In this document: positions 16,760 to 25,376 of the stretch, piece by piece
Layout of the letters: each line of letters starts with the position of its first letter
Numbering within the stretch: the stretch's first letter is position 1
Source: Muribaculaceae bacterium
GTDB taxonomy: Bacteria > Bacteroidota > Bacteroidia > Bacteroidales > G3-4614
Assembly: GCA_017546805.1 (NCBI GenBank)
Contig: JAFYRT010000048.1
Coordinates: forward strand, 1 to 33,322
Length of the DNA: 33,322 nucleotides
Reading direction: 5' to 3'
Notes under the pieces: model-generated
What the model was told of the DNA's origin: nothing
Database searches by the model: none
What the model saw: only the letters and a program-made list of their open reading frames with translations
Program-made: the position numbers and the translations under genes

Positions 16760-18115
16760 ATGGTAAAATTAAACAAAATCACATCAATACTACTGCTAAT
16801 GTTTGGTATTTCAATGTTTTGTTCTTGTTCTCCACAAGAAGATACATTAAACGATTTAACATTAGGAGCAGGAGAGAAGCATACTTGTAAATTGGAGTTG
16901 AACATAACCAAAACAGAGTATGATCAAAATCTAAAAAGCGATACTGAAAGTGATTGGAAAGAGGGAGATAAAATATACATCTCTTTTACAGTAGATGCCG
17001 GAATCACTTGTGGTGAGGCGGTTTATAGCAACGGAGTGTGGGGCGTAAGCTACTATGGTGCATTAACTAAAGATGTCTCTACTAAATGTGTTGCAGTATA
17101 TTTCGATAATTCTGATTATTCGACTAATTCTTTTGTAAAGTTGACAGAGAATACAGCAATATATGAAGATGCTGAAGGCTCGTATGTTTTTAAAGACGGA
17201 GTACTATCTGTTACTGCAGATTTAACACCCAAAACAGGTAGAATCAGGTTTGCAGGAACCGATAACGATAAGATAAAAATTTACGGAATAAAAAACTATT
17301 CGTCATATGATTCTTACAGTGGAAAATATACCGAATCTTCGACTATGTTAACATCGACTGTGTCAAATGGATATACACCATATATCTATGGCGAGTTTAC
17401 TGATGCGACACAACCGCGTCTAAATATCATAACATCCAATTCGGCATATACAAGAGTTTTGCCAACAACAATATTTAACAAGGGAGAGAGTGGATATATG
17501 ACAATACCCACAGAAACTTCACACAATGGATGGATGAATTCTGTGGTTTTCAAAGTAAATAAAGTTGAGTTTACAATGATTCCTGTGGAATATTCTTCAG
17601 GAAATTTCCTCTTGGCAGAGACAGAGACAACAAACGAACTATATGATGCAGTAATGGGTACAACTAAATCGTATCCCAAACACCCTGTAGCAAATATTAC
17701 TGTGAGTGAAATGACCTCTTTTATATCAAAATTGAATACACTGACAGGATTGAGTTTTACTTACCCCTCGTTTAATGAGTGGATATATGCGGCAAAAGGA
17801 GGTAATAAATCAAAGGAATATACCTATTCGGGCAGTAATAATATTGAAGATGTTGCTTGGTATTCGGGTAACTCAAGTGGGGTTCATGATGTAAGGCTTA
17901 AACAACCCAATGAACTTGGATTTTATGATATGAGTGGAAATGTATCAGAATATATATCAGATGGTTCAGATTACTATTTCGTAGGAGGAAACTATTATAG
18001 GGGGGCTTCTTACTCTAAATTATATACATCATATTCCCAATATCTTTATACTACATTATCTTCAAATACAAGTGCATCTTACTTTGGCTATAGATTATAT
18101 CTATCATTAAAATAG
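16760..18115 (+). CDS. Fimbrillin-like lipoprotein with non-catalytic FGE/SUMF1 domain
   Basis: A 451-residue lipoprotein (signal with FCSC, Cys23). Residues about 24-265 resemble the fimbrillin/Mfa-like fold (SDWKEGDKIYISF near the start, typical of the group). From about 268, the FGE/SUMF1 layout appears: ETTNELYDAVMG, HPVANITVSEM, YPSFNEWIYAAKGG, ELGFYDMSGNVSEY, GGNYYRGAS and a final GYRLYL. The C-terminal domain has no Cys, so it lacks the copper-binding cysteines of true formylglycine-generating enzymes and is probably a binding module. It is the last gene of the operon and is followed by a strong terminator. Confidence 0.8.
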   Translation: MVKLNKITSILLLMFGISMFCSCSPQEDTLNDLTLGAGEKHTCKLELNITKTEYDQNLKSDTESDWKEGDKIYISFTVDAGITCGEAVYSNGVWGVSYYGALTKDVSTKCVAVYFDNSDYSTNSFVKLTENTAIYEDAEGSYVFKDGVLSVTADLTPKTGRIRFAGTDNDKIKIYGIKNYSSYDSYSGKYTESSTMLTSTVSNGYTPYIYGEFTDATQPRLNIITSNSAYTRVLPTTIFNKGESGYMTIPTETSHNGWMNSVVFKVNKVEFTMIPVEYSSGNFLLAETETTNELYDAVMGTTKSYPKHPVANITVSEMTSFISKLNTLTGLSFTYPSFNEWIYAAKGGNKSKEYTYSGSNNIEDVAWYSGNSSGVHDVRLKQPNELGFYDMSGNVSEYISDGSDYYFVGGNYYRGASYSKLYTSYSQYLYTTLSSNTSASYFGYRLYLSLK

Positions 18116-18136
18116 AAGGGAAAATAAATGGAGTAA

Positions 18137-18167
18137 AGCCCTCAAAGTTAAAAAAACTTTGGGGGCT
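18137..18167. terminator. Bidirectional intrinsic terminator
   Basis: AGCCCTCAAAGTT (18137-18149) and AACTTTGGGGGCT (18155-18167) pair over 13 positions with one G-T pair and an A5 loop. ATTTTCT follows on the plus strand and a T-run precedes on the minus-strand reading. It lies between convergent genes and can serve both. Confidence 0.85.
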
Positions 18168-18211
18168 ATTTTCTCTGATTGGAAAAAAGATAAACTTGAA
18201 TTTATCTTTCT

Positions 18212-18919
18212 CTATCTTTTCATAAACTCCCGTCTTTCACTCTCTGAAAACTTTTCAATAGCATAGCGGAGCATTGTGCGAGGCATAACTGGTTTATACT
18301 CGTTTAGGAAGTTGCGAAGTTGGGAAACATCGCGTTTGCCTGCTTCGCGTAACATCCAGCCCACTGCTTTTTTCATAAGGTCGTGTTTGGTATTCATATA
18401 TAGTTTTGCAAGAGCGTAGGTGTGCGTAAACTCCCCCTTACGAATAAAATAGAGAGTGGCAACAACAGCAATTCGTTGTTTCCAAAGGTGGTTGCTTTGT
18501 GCAAACTCATACAGCAAAGAGCAATCCTTCTCAAATAGGTAGTTGCCAACAATATTGGGAGCAGATAGGTCAACCAAATCCCAATTATTTATATAGTCGG
18601 CGTTTGAGGTGTAAATCTCAAAAACTTTCTCTTTTATATCGTTTGAAGCCTCTTCCCCTTCATAAATCTTTACCAACAAAAGCAGTGCTGTAAGTCGTGC
18701 TTCGTGATATGGAGAGTGTAGCAGAGTTTCAATATCTTCAAGAGTAATATCTTCCCACACCGCTTTTACTATGGCTCTAACTTGTGGCACCATAACGCCC
18801 AAAAACTCGTCGCCATAGCCATATTCTCCCACGCCCGTCTTAAAAAAGCGTAGTTGCACTTTGCGTTTCTCTTCCGAGGCAACACGTTTCAATTGCTCTA
18901 TTATATCGTTTGCTCTCAA
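18212..18919 (-). CDS. AlkD-like DNA alkylation repair protein
   Basis: A protein of up to 235 residues of the AlkD/DUF1061-like HEAT-repeat glycosylase family, which removes alkylated purines from DNA. NNWDLVDLSAPNIVG (111-125) supplies Trp113 and Asp117, and Arg149 in WKQR completes the triad seen in AlkD (Trp109, Asp113, Arg148). FFKTGVGEYGYGDEFLG near the start and MPRTMLRYAIEKF near the end are family hallmarks. The longest frame begins with TTG directly after an in-frame TAG that belongs to the CTAACAA heptamer tract. No ATG lies nearby, so the start is uncertain; TTG at 18892 (residue 10) is the alternative. It follows the dehydrogenase gene in the same direction, 21 nt apart. Confidence 0.88.
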   Translation of the reverse strand: MRANDIIEQLKRVASEEKRKVQLRFFKTGVGEYGYGDEFLGVMVPQVRAIVKAVWEDITLEDIETLLHSPYHEARLTALLLLVKIYEGEEASNDIKEKVFEIYTSNADYINNWDLVDLSAPNIVGNYLFEKDCSLLYEFAQSNHLWKQRIAVVATLYFIRKGEFTHTYALAKLYMNTKHDLMKKAVGWMLREAGKRDVSQLRNFLNEYKPVMPRTMLRYAIEKFSESERREFMKR

Positions 18920-18955
18920 CTAACAACTAACAACAAAAAACTAACAACTAACAAC
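18917..18955. repeat. CTAACAA heptamer tract (copy 3) bridging two genes
   Basis: Two runs of the heptamer separated by an A6 stretch. On the minus strand the units read GTTGTTA. They encode the last residues (VVSC) and stop codon of the dehydrogenase, fill the 21-nt gap and reach the TTG start of the alkD-like gene. Confidence 0.75.
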
Positions 18956-19915
18956 TTCATTTACTTTAAACACTTCGCCTCCCTCATAAAAGTTTATTAT
19001 GTTTTGCGAAACAACAAATGCCATTTCGTTGCGAGTCTCAACGGTTTGAGTGCCAAGGTGAGGGTTAAGCACTGCATTATCGAGAGCGGCAAGTTCGTCC
19101 GATGGGTAGTCTCCGTTCTCAAAAACATCTAATCCCGCAGCCCAAATCTTGCCCTCTTTAAGAGCGGTAACCAAAGCCTTTTCGTCAACCAAAGGTCCGC
19201 GAGCAGTATTTATAAGAATCGCTTCGGGTTTCATCAGGTCAAATTCACGTTCACCAATAATATGGAATGTTTCGGGCGTATAAGGAGCATTAAGCGAAAC
19301 AATATCTGCACACTTTAAAACCTCATCTTTGCTCATATAAACTGCGCTATATTTAGCCTCCTCCTCTTGGCTCATGGGTGTGCGTTTGTTGTATACGATT
19401 TTCATTCCGCAAGCTACAGCTCGACGAGCAAGAGCGCAACCTATTCTGCCCATTCCAATAATGCCAAGAGTCTTGCCATAAAGCGAGTGTCCGAGGTTTT
19501 CGAGCAATCCTACGTGAACATTACCCTTAATTCTTATTCTGCGATCCATCTCTGCAATACGACGGCTAACTGCATAAATAAGTCCCATGGCTTGGTCGGC
19601 AGTGGGTTCGGTAACAGAGTGGGGAGTATTTGTAACCTGTATTCCATGACGTGTGGCACAAGCCACATCAATATTATCGAAGCCAACAGCATAGTTCGAA
19701 ATCAATTCCAATTTCTTTCCCTTTGTAATAAGAGTTTCGTCTACCTTAAAGTTGAACATCGATTGCAGAACCTCATAATCCTCAATCATATCCAGCACCT
19801 CTTCATAGGTAAACGACTCTCTCCCTTCGGGAGGGAAAGTAACATCAAACTTCTCAATCAAATCGGCATATCCTGCCCTGAACATATTATAGGTAACAAG
19901 TACTCTTTTCTTCAT
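18941..19915 (-). CDS. D-isomer-specific 2-hydroxyacid dehydrogenase
   Basis: A 324-residue NAD-dependent dehydrogenase of the D-2-hydroxyacid family. The dinucleotide fold GIIGMGRIG is central, and the catalytic residues are visible: Arg in NTARGPLVDE, Glu in LDVFENGDYP, and His in NPHLGTQT. I start at ATG 19915 (MKKRVLVTYN); the frame is open for 57 more codons upstream, but those cross the divergent promoter region and match nothing in the family. The substrate is undetermined; glyoxylate/hydroxypyruvate reductase or related activity is possible. The extreme C-terminus is encoded by heptamer repeats. It is transcribed away from the radical SAM gene. Confidence 0.9.
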   Translation of the reverse strand: MKKRVLVTYNMFRAGYADLIEKFDVTFPPEGRESFTYEEVLDMIEDYEVLQSMFNFKVDETLITKGKKLELISNYAVGFDNIDVACATRHGIQVTNTPHSVTEPTADQAMGLIYAVSRRIAEMDRRIRIKGNVHVGLLENLGHSLYGKTLGIIGMGRIGCALARRAVACGMKIVYNKRTPMSQEEEAKYSAVYMSKDEVLKCADIVSLNAPYTPETFHIIGEREFDLMKPEAILINTARGPLVDEKALVTALKEGKIWAAGLDVFENGDYPSDELAALDNAVLNPHLGTQTVETRNEMAFVVSQNIINFYEGGEVFKVNEVVSC

Positions 19916-19936
19916 AATTGCGATAAATTTACAATG

Positions 19937-19944
19937 CGAAGATA
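19937..19944 (-). promoter_or_regulatory. Weak candidate -7 element for dehydrogenase
   Basis: On the minus strand this reads TATCTTCG, one mismatch from TAnnTTTG, 21 nt before the chosen start codon. No clear -33 TTTG is seen, so support is limited to position and partial match. Confidence 0.3.
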
Positions 19945-19965
19945 CTCTAATTTTTTCAGATGTTG

Positions 19966-19973
19966 TATATTTG
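19966..19973 (+). promoter_or_regulatory. -7 element for radical SAM gene
   Basis: TATATTTG fits TAnnTTTG and lies 27 nt before the ATG at 20001. The -33 box is not clear. The placement in the 85-nt gap between divergent genes supports it. Confidence 0.5.
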
Positions 19974-20000
19974 TAGAATCTATTATAATAAATAGAGTTT

Positions 20001-21260
20001 ATGACCGAGAAAAAGGCTACTGCAATATTCAATCCCCTGACATATCCCATATATGTAATGGCAAAACCAATAGGCGCGTTGTGCAACTTGGATTGCCACT
20101 ACTGCTACTATCTCGAGAAGGGAGAGCTATACCGAGGAGCTTCGCCAAAGATGAGCGATGAGATATTGGAACGTTACATAAAGGATTATATCGAGTGTCA
20201 GCCCACACCATATGTGCTGTTTACATGGCATGGAGGAGAGACTCTTTTGCGTGGTCTCGACTTTTTTCGTAAAGCGGTGCGCTTACAACAGCAATATGCA
20301 GGAGGGCGAACAATAACCAACTCAATACAGACAAACGGTCTGCTATTGAACGATGAGTGGTGTCGTTTTTTTAAAGAGAACAACTTTTTGGTAGGAATAT
20401 CGCTTGATGGTCCCGAACATGTTCATGACCGTTACCGCCGAGATAAAAGCGGGCGAGGAACATTCTCGCGTGTAATGAAAGGTGTCGAACTGTTGCAAAA
20501 ACATGGAGTGGAGTTCAATACCCTTTCGGTTATAAACGATTATAGTGCAAAATACCCTCTTGAGGTCTATAATTTTTTCAAAAGCATAGGTAGCAGATAT
20601 ATGCAGTTCTCTCCCATAGTGGAGCGATGGGGAGAGCGTTCTGATGGATTGGAACTGTTGCCTCCGGGAGATAAATTCGAGAATGTTGAGATGCCCCCAT
20701 GGTGTGTTTCGCCCGAAGATTACGGAACCTTCTACTGTACCATCTTTGATGAGTGGGTACGAAAAGATGTTGGCGTATATTATATCCAACTCTTCGATTC
20801 AACTCTTGCAGGATGGGTAGGCGAGCAACCCGGAGTTTGCATATATGCAAAGATGTGCGGACATGCGGCAGTGATGGAGCATAACGGAGATCTGTTCAGT
20901 TGCGACCACTTTGTTTTCCCCGAATATAAATTGGGTAATATCCGCACCAAAACTTTAACCGAGATGATGTTGTCTTGTGAGCAGATGAAATTCGGAGCGA
21001 ATAAATACAATACATTGCCACGTCAATGCCGAGAGTGTGAGTTTCTGCATCTCTGTAATGGAGAGTGTCCTAAAAACAGAATTTCCAAAACATTTGACGG
21101 AGAGGCAGGATTAAACTATCTTTGCAACGGATTACATAAATTTTTCAATCACACAAAACCCTATATGCTCTACATGGCAGAGCAACTTAAACGAGAGTTG
21201 CCACCTGCAAATGTAATGAGTGTTGCAGACAAAATTAAAAAAGGAGAAATTATATTATGA
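20001..21260 (+). CDS. Anaerobic sulfatase-maturating-type radical SAM/SPASM enzyme
   Basis: A 419-residue radical SAM enzyme. CxxxCxxC (Cys28, Cys32, Cys35 in LCNLDCHYCYY) binds the SAM-cleaving cluster, and a Cys-rich C-terminal half (from Cys280, through CGHAAVMEHNGDLFSCDHF and CRECEFLHLCNGECPKNR) is a SPASM domain for auxiliary clusters. The overall pattern fits anaerobic sulfatase maturases, which turn a Cys or Ser of sulfatases into formylglycine. No sulfatase gene is in the window, so its target lies elsewhere or it acts on another protein. The last four bases overlap the start of mntP. Confidence 0.88.
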   Translation: MTEKKATAIFNPLTYPIYVMAKPIGALCNLDCHYCYYLEKGELYRGASPKMSDEILERYIKDYIECQPTPYVLFTWHGGETLLRGLDFFRKAVRLQQQYAGGRTITNSIQTNGLLLNDEWCRFFKENNFLVGISLDGPEHVHDRYRRDKSGRGTFSRVMKGVELLQKHGVEFNTLSVINDYSAKYPLEVYNFFKSIGSRYMQFSPIVERWGERSDGLELLPPGDKFENVEMPPWCVSPEDYGTFYCTIFDEWVRKDVGVYYIQLFDSTLAGWVGEQPGVCIYAKMCGHAAVMEHNGDLFSCDHFVFPEYKLGNIRTKTLTEMMLSCEQMKFGANKYNTLPRQCRECEFLHLCNGECPKNRISKTFDGEAGLNYLCNGLHKFFNHTKPYMLYMAEQLKRELPPANVMSVADKIKKGEIIL

Positions 21261-21826
21261 GTATATTAGCACTGTTTGTTTTGGCACTTGGTCTCTCTAT
21301 GGACTCATTTGCCGTATCTCTATCGTCGGGCGTAGCCCTAAGGCCATTTAAGTTTGCCCATGTAGCAAAGATAGCTTTCTATCTTTCGTTCTTTCAAGCC
21401 TTAATGCCAATTTTGGGATGGTTGTTGGGTGTAGGATTTGTAAATATAATACAATCTGTCGACCATTGGATTGCCTTTGCACTGCTATTGTTTTTGGGAG
21501 GAAAAATGATATTTGATGCCGTTACCGAAAAACAAGAGGAGAAAGAGTGTTGTTTTAATCCTACAAAGTTTTCAACTCTTGTTCAAATGGGAATAGCAAC
21601 AAGCATCGATGCATTGGCGGTAGGAGTTTCGTTTGCATTTCTTGAAATAGCACTTATTCAAGCAACAATAATAATATTCTCAATAACATTTATAGCGTCG
21701 GTTACAGGATGTTATATAGGCAAGGCATTCGGAACCCGCTATAGCCGAGTTGCAACATTCATAGGAGGAGCAATACTTGTATCAATAGGGTTGAAAATAT
21801 TTTTGGAACACACCGTTTTTGCATAG
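21257..21826 (+). CDS. mntP: Manganese efflux pump MntP
   Basis: A 189-residue inner-membrane protein with six predicted helices in two inverted halves. The hallmark acidic residues are Asp16 in SMDSFAVS and Asp118 in TSIDALAVG, at the positions known in the family. It would export Mn2+ and protect against excess metal. The 4-nt ATGA overlap with the radical SAM gene implies coupled expression. I see no yybP-ykoY-type riboswitch near it, but the gene has no leader of its own here. Confidence 0.95.
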   Translation: MSILALFVLALGLSMDSFAVSLSSGVALRPFKFAHVAKIAFYLSFFQALMPILGWLLGVGFVNIIQSVDHWIAFALLLFLGGKMIFDAVTEKQEEKECCFNPTKFSTLVQMGIATSIDALAVGVSFAFLEIALIQATIIIFSITFIASVTGCYIGKAFGTRYSRVATFIGGAILVSIGLKIFLEHTVFA

Positions 21827-21832
21827 ATAAAA

Positions 21833-22204
21833 ATGCTTAAGAAAGATTATCTGTTGGCACAAATAATAGAGTTGGCAAAGAAATTTGCCTACCTTCTTCA
21901 GCGTAAAAACGAGGGAGAAGATATCTCTCTGTTGGCAGATAACTATTACAAGGAGTTAAACGTATCGGCGGAGTGGTTGCAGAATGCCGAGTGTGACGAT
22001 ATTATGCAACGCGTTGGCGATTGGCAGTTGGTCGAACTTCTTGTAAAGATGATTATTGAAGACCAACGCTTTGAACAAAACAGAACAATGCTTCTCAAAG
22101 CTAAAACTCTCCTTTTTATGGTTCAGGAATTGGACCGCACCTACTCATTCGACAGAATAGCTCTTGAAGAGAAAATAGAATCTTTAATCAGAAAATTCTT
22201 TTAA
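21833..22204 (+). CDS. Small helical protein of unknown function
   Basis: A 123-residue soluble protein that I do not recognise with confidence. It is predicted to be almost wholly alpha-helical, with heptad-like leucines and no signal peptide, membrane segment or Cys motif beyond one Cys. It starts 6 nt after mntP, so it is probably on the same transcript. Intact frame, codon use like its neighbours, and tight spacing support a real gene. Confidence 0.7.
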   Translation: MLKKDYLLAQIIELAKKFAYLLQRKNEGEDISLLADNYYKELNVSAEWLQNAECDDIMQRVGDWQLVELLVKMIIEDQRFEQNRTMLLKAKTLLFMVQELDRTYSFDRIALEEKIESLIRKFF

Positions 22205-22262
22205 ATTGTGTCATTTTTCTCTCTTTTTATTATTATTCCTTTCTTTTTATCATATAATTTGG

Positions 22263-22270
22263 TAAATTTG
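22263..22270 (+). promoter_or_regulatory. -7 element for the SusC-ChaN operon
   Basis: TAAATTTG matches TAnnTTTG. Transcription would begin near 22277, about 50 nt before the ATG at 22329. No TTTG lies at the expected -33 distance, so activation by another factor is possible. I see no sigma/anti-sigma or two-component genes nearby. Confidence 0.45.
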
Positions 22271-22328
22271 TGGCAATAAAAAAACAGGCGGTATTTTGAT
22301 ATAATACTATAGAGAGATAAAAGAAGAG

Positions 22329-25300
22329 ATGTGGCATAATAGAATATTGCTGACATTGATAATTTTCTGTTTTCCGCTTTTAATTGCTGCACAAAAAAAG
22401 GTAGAGGGAAATGTTATGGATACCGAACGTAACCCCTTGCCGGGTGTGGCAGTTAGAATAGTTGAGGCAAAGTTGGGAACGGTAACGGATATTGACGGAA
22501 ATTATCAACTTGTAGGAGTATATAACGGAGCGGTAATAGAGTTTTCATTCTTGGGAATGACAACTAAAACCGTAAAATATAGGGGAGAAAAAGTCATTGA
22601 TGTGGTTTTGACCGAAGATGTTGCGCAACTCGATGAGGTTGTGGTATCGGCAAAAACAAACATCAACGAGATAGATATTCGTGCGCGCTCGGGAGTGGTT
22701 CAGTCAATTGATGTAAAGCGTGTTGAGGAGAAACCTATGATTGATATGGGTTTGGCACTACAAGGTTCTGTTCCGGGATTGAGTATTATAAACACAGGAG
22801 AGTTGGGCGCAGTTCCAGAAATCCGTATTCGTGGAAACTCGTCACTACGCAAAGGCAATGCCACCAACGAACCTCTCTATGTTATGGACGGTCAGGTTAT
22901 CACTGCTGAGACATTCTATAATCTAAATGCTTCTGATATTCAAGATATAAAGGTTTTGAAGGATGCTGCAGCTTGCGCATTGTATGGAGTTAAGGCTGCA
23001 AATGGAGTATTGGAGATTACCTCAAAACGTGGATATGAGGGAAAAACTTCGGTAAATTACAATATGAATATGGGAGTAACAGCCCGAGGACGCAGAGGAA
23101 TAGAGATGATGAACTCTGCCGAGAAGTTGGAGCTGGAACGTCTTATTCAAAATCCAGAAACTCCCGGATACCGCTATAGTGCAGATTACTACAATCGATA
23201 CCATTCAAACGATCCCAATTTGTCAAATCTTATAGCGCAGGGAGCGTTAAAACTCGACTCAATGCGTAATATAAATACCGATTGGTTCGATGAACTTCTT
23301 CATACAAGCCTCTACCAAAAACACAATCTAAGTGTAAAAGGCGGTAGCAGTGCAACATCATACTATGTCTCTGCCAACTATACCCAACAAGGAGGTAGAA
23401 TTCCTGGTAACGACAAGGAGAGAATGAGTTTGAGACTGAACCTCGATCAACGCTTGGGAGAGATAGGTTATTTGATGATGAGTGTTAATGGAGGTTATTC
23501 CGAAACAAATACTCCAAACGGAACAACAAATGATCCTGCCTCATTGGTGTATGACCTTAACCCATATGAGCAGAAGATAGGAGAGTTGTGGTCTAATCCA
23601 GGGCGAACTTACTCCGATTTAATGAACCAATTCTCTGAAAAAGGAACAGACACAGATGCGGGAGCAACTGCAAGCATAACAATAACACCTGTGTCGGGTT
23701 TGGATATTGCGGCAGTGGGTGGAGTAAACTTTCTTTTAGCAGAAAATCAACAATTTACACCCTCTACAGCATATAGCGAAGTACACTCTGGAGTGCCTGA
23801 GGAGGAGCGAGGAGTATACTCTAAATCAAAACTCTCTACTATAAATCTCTCCTCTAATGTCCGTATAACTTATAGCAAAACGTTCAACGATAAACACGAC
23901 TTTACCATAGGTGCAAATACCGACTACTATATGACAACATCAGACAATGTTTTGATGCGCGGATATGGAGTTGGAACAATCAATTCGGCTGCGGCAATAA
24001 ACCAATCGTTGCAGGGAAATCGTCAGCCATACGTTAGTGGATTGCGTGATAAGAGTGCCCAAATAGGAATAGGAGTTGTAAGTGGTTATACTTATGACGG
24101 AACTTACGACCTATTTGCCACTTACAAGTTGGATGCATCATCGGTGCTTCCTGCAGATAAACGCTGGAACAGTGCATGGGCAGTGGGAGCAGGTTGGACT
24201 CCATCGCAATATAAGTTCTTTAAACGTCAGCGAGTGCTTACAAATTTGAATTTAAAAGCATCGTACGGATATATGGCTAACCTTAACGGAGTGTCAATAT
24301 CTTCAACCGTGGCAAGCTTTGCATATTCAACATCGAAATACGAAAACCAGCGTCCTCTCGACCTATTGTCCCTTTATAACAGCGACCTTCGTCCCGAGCA
24401 GACAAAATCTATTGATGCAGGATTGAGCCTCGAATTTTTTAAACGTTTGACAATCGATGCCAATTGGTATAATCGTAAAACCGAAGATGCGCTTTTGGAT
24501 GTGCCAATCCCTGCTTCAACAGGATACACTTCGCTTAAACGAAACATAGGTGCGTTACAAAATCAAGGAGTGGAGTTGAGCCTTAATGCAAAATTGGTCG
24601 ATTTGTACAATTGGACCTTCATAGTAGGTGCAAATATGGCTTATAACAAAAACAAAGTTCTTGATTTGTATTATACCGATAAGATATATACCTCTGAGGA
24701 GTCAATCGTTCCCGATTACGAGGTTGGCAAATCATACGATATGCTGTATGGACCCTATTCATTGGGAATAAATCCTTTGACAGGCTATCCTGTATTTTTG
24801 TTGCCCGACGGAACAGAGAAACAGGCAACCGAAACTCTAAAACAGGAAGATGTAATAGCATTGGGATATTCAACACCTCCATATACAGGAAGTTTTAAAT
24901 TTACATTAACCTATCGTTGGTTCGATTTGGATGTCGATTTTTACTATGCACTTGGAGGAATACAACGTTACAATTACTCATACGTTAGGACAAAAGATGA
25001 TGTTCACAAGAATGCCGTGGCAGGGCAAACCGAAAATATGTGGTTCCGTCCCGGAGATCAAGACAAACTCTATCCTACACCATACTATACATCGGTAACG
25101 GCAGAGAATAACATTTCGCTCTATCCAAACTCATTGACTGTGGGAAGCAGCGACTATTTGAGGTTGTCATTGATATCATTCCGTTACAGAGTGCCACCCA
25201 AATGGTTGGCTCAACATATAAAGTTTGTAAAGTATGCAAACTTTGCATTTCAGGCATCAAACATATATACATGGACAAAGTATAGCGAGTCAGACCCTGA

Positions 25301-25364
25301 GAGTGGTACACTTGCAGGAACTCTGCAACCTGTATATACAATCAATATGAGTTTAACATTTTAA
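22329..25364 (+). CDS. SusC/RagA-family TonB-dependent outer-membrane receptor
   Basis: A 1011-residue outer-membrane transporter. After the signal peptide (to AAQ near 24) there is a CarboxypepD-regulatory-like domain (about 26-107), then the plug with LQGSVPGLSI and EIRIRGNSSL (about 136-230) and PLYVMDGQVI, then a 22-strand-type barrel ending in a terminal Phe. This is the SusC layout. It is energised by TonB and imports large substrates, with the SusD partner acting as a lid. The partner begins 12 nt downstream. The substrate is not revealed by sequence; the operon context (protease and ChaN-like protein, no glycoside hydrolase) favours peptide or haemoprotein over glycan. Confidence 0.95.
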   Translation: MWHNRILLTLIIFCFPLLIAAQKKVEGNVMDTERNPLPGVAVRIVEAKLGTVTDIDGNYQLVGVYNGAVIEFSFLGMTTKTVKYRGEKVIDVVLTEDVAQLDEVVVSAKTNINEIDIRARSGVVQSIDVKRVEEKPMIDMGLALQGSVPGLSIINTGELGAVPEIRIRGNSSLRKGNATNEPLYVMDGQVITAETFYNLNASDIQDIKVLKDAAACALYGVKAANGVLEITSKRGYEGKTSVNYNMNMGVTARGRRGIEMMNSAEKLELERLIQNPETPGYRYSADYYNRYHSNDPNLSNLIAQGALKLDSMRNINTDWFDELLHTSLYQKHNLSVKGGSSATSYYVSANYTQQGGRIPGNDKERMSLRLNLDQRLGEIGYLMMSVNGGYSETNTPNGTTNDPASLVYDLNPYEQKIGELWSNPGRTYSDLMNQFSEKGTDTDAGATASITITPVSGLDIAAVGGVNFLLAENQQFTPSTAYSEVHSGVPEEERGVYSKSKLSTINLSSNVRITYSKTFNDKHDFTIGANTDYYMTTSDNVLMRGYGVGTINSAAAINQSLQGNRQPYVSGLRDKSAQIGIGVVSGYTYDGTYDLFATYKLDASSVLPADKRWNSAWAVGAGWTPSQYKFFKRQRVLTNLNLKASYGYMANLNGVSISSTVASFAYSTSKYENQRPLDLLSLYNSDLRPEQTKSIDAGLSLEFFKRLTIDANWYNRKTEDALLDVPIPASTGYTSLKRNIGALQNQGVELSLNAKLVDLYNWTFIVGANMAYNKNKVLDLYYTDKIYTSEESIVPDYEVGKSYDMLYGPYSLGINPLTGYPVFLLPDGTEKQATETLKQEDVIALGYSTPPYTGSFKFTLTYRWFDLDVDFYYALGGIQRYNYSYVRTKDDVHKNAVAGQTENMWFRPGDQDKLYPTPYYTSVTAENNISLYPNSLTVGSSDYLRLSLISFRYRVPPKWLAQHIKFVKYANFAFQASNIYTWTKYSESDPESGTLAGTLQPVYTINMSLTF

Positions 25365-25376
25365 CATCCACCAATA

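Noticed and set aside
19916..20086. N-terminal extension of the dehydrogenase
   Set aside because: The 57 extra codons cover the divergent promoter region and part of the radical SAM gene, and do not resemble the family. ATG 19915 gives the normal N-terminus.
19367..20161. A 264-codon open frame on the plus strand
   Set aside because: It runs antisense through the dehydrogenase and into the radical SAM gene in another frame, with no domain or signal and a composition typical of shadow frames.
20001..21260. The maturase acting on the FGE-like lipoprotein or a local sulfatase
   Set aside because: No sulfatase signature (C/S-x-P-x-R) gene was found in the window, and the FGE-like protein is not a known substrate type. 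Proximity alone is not enough.
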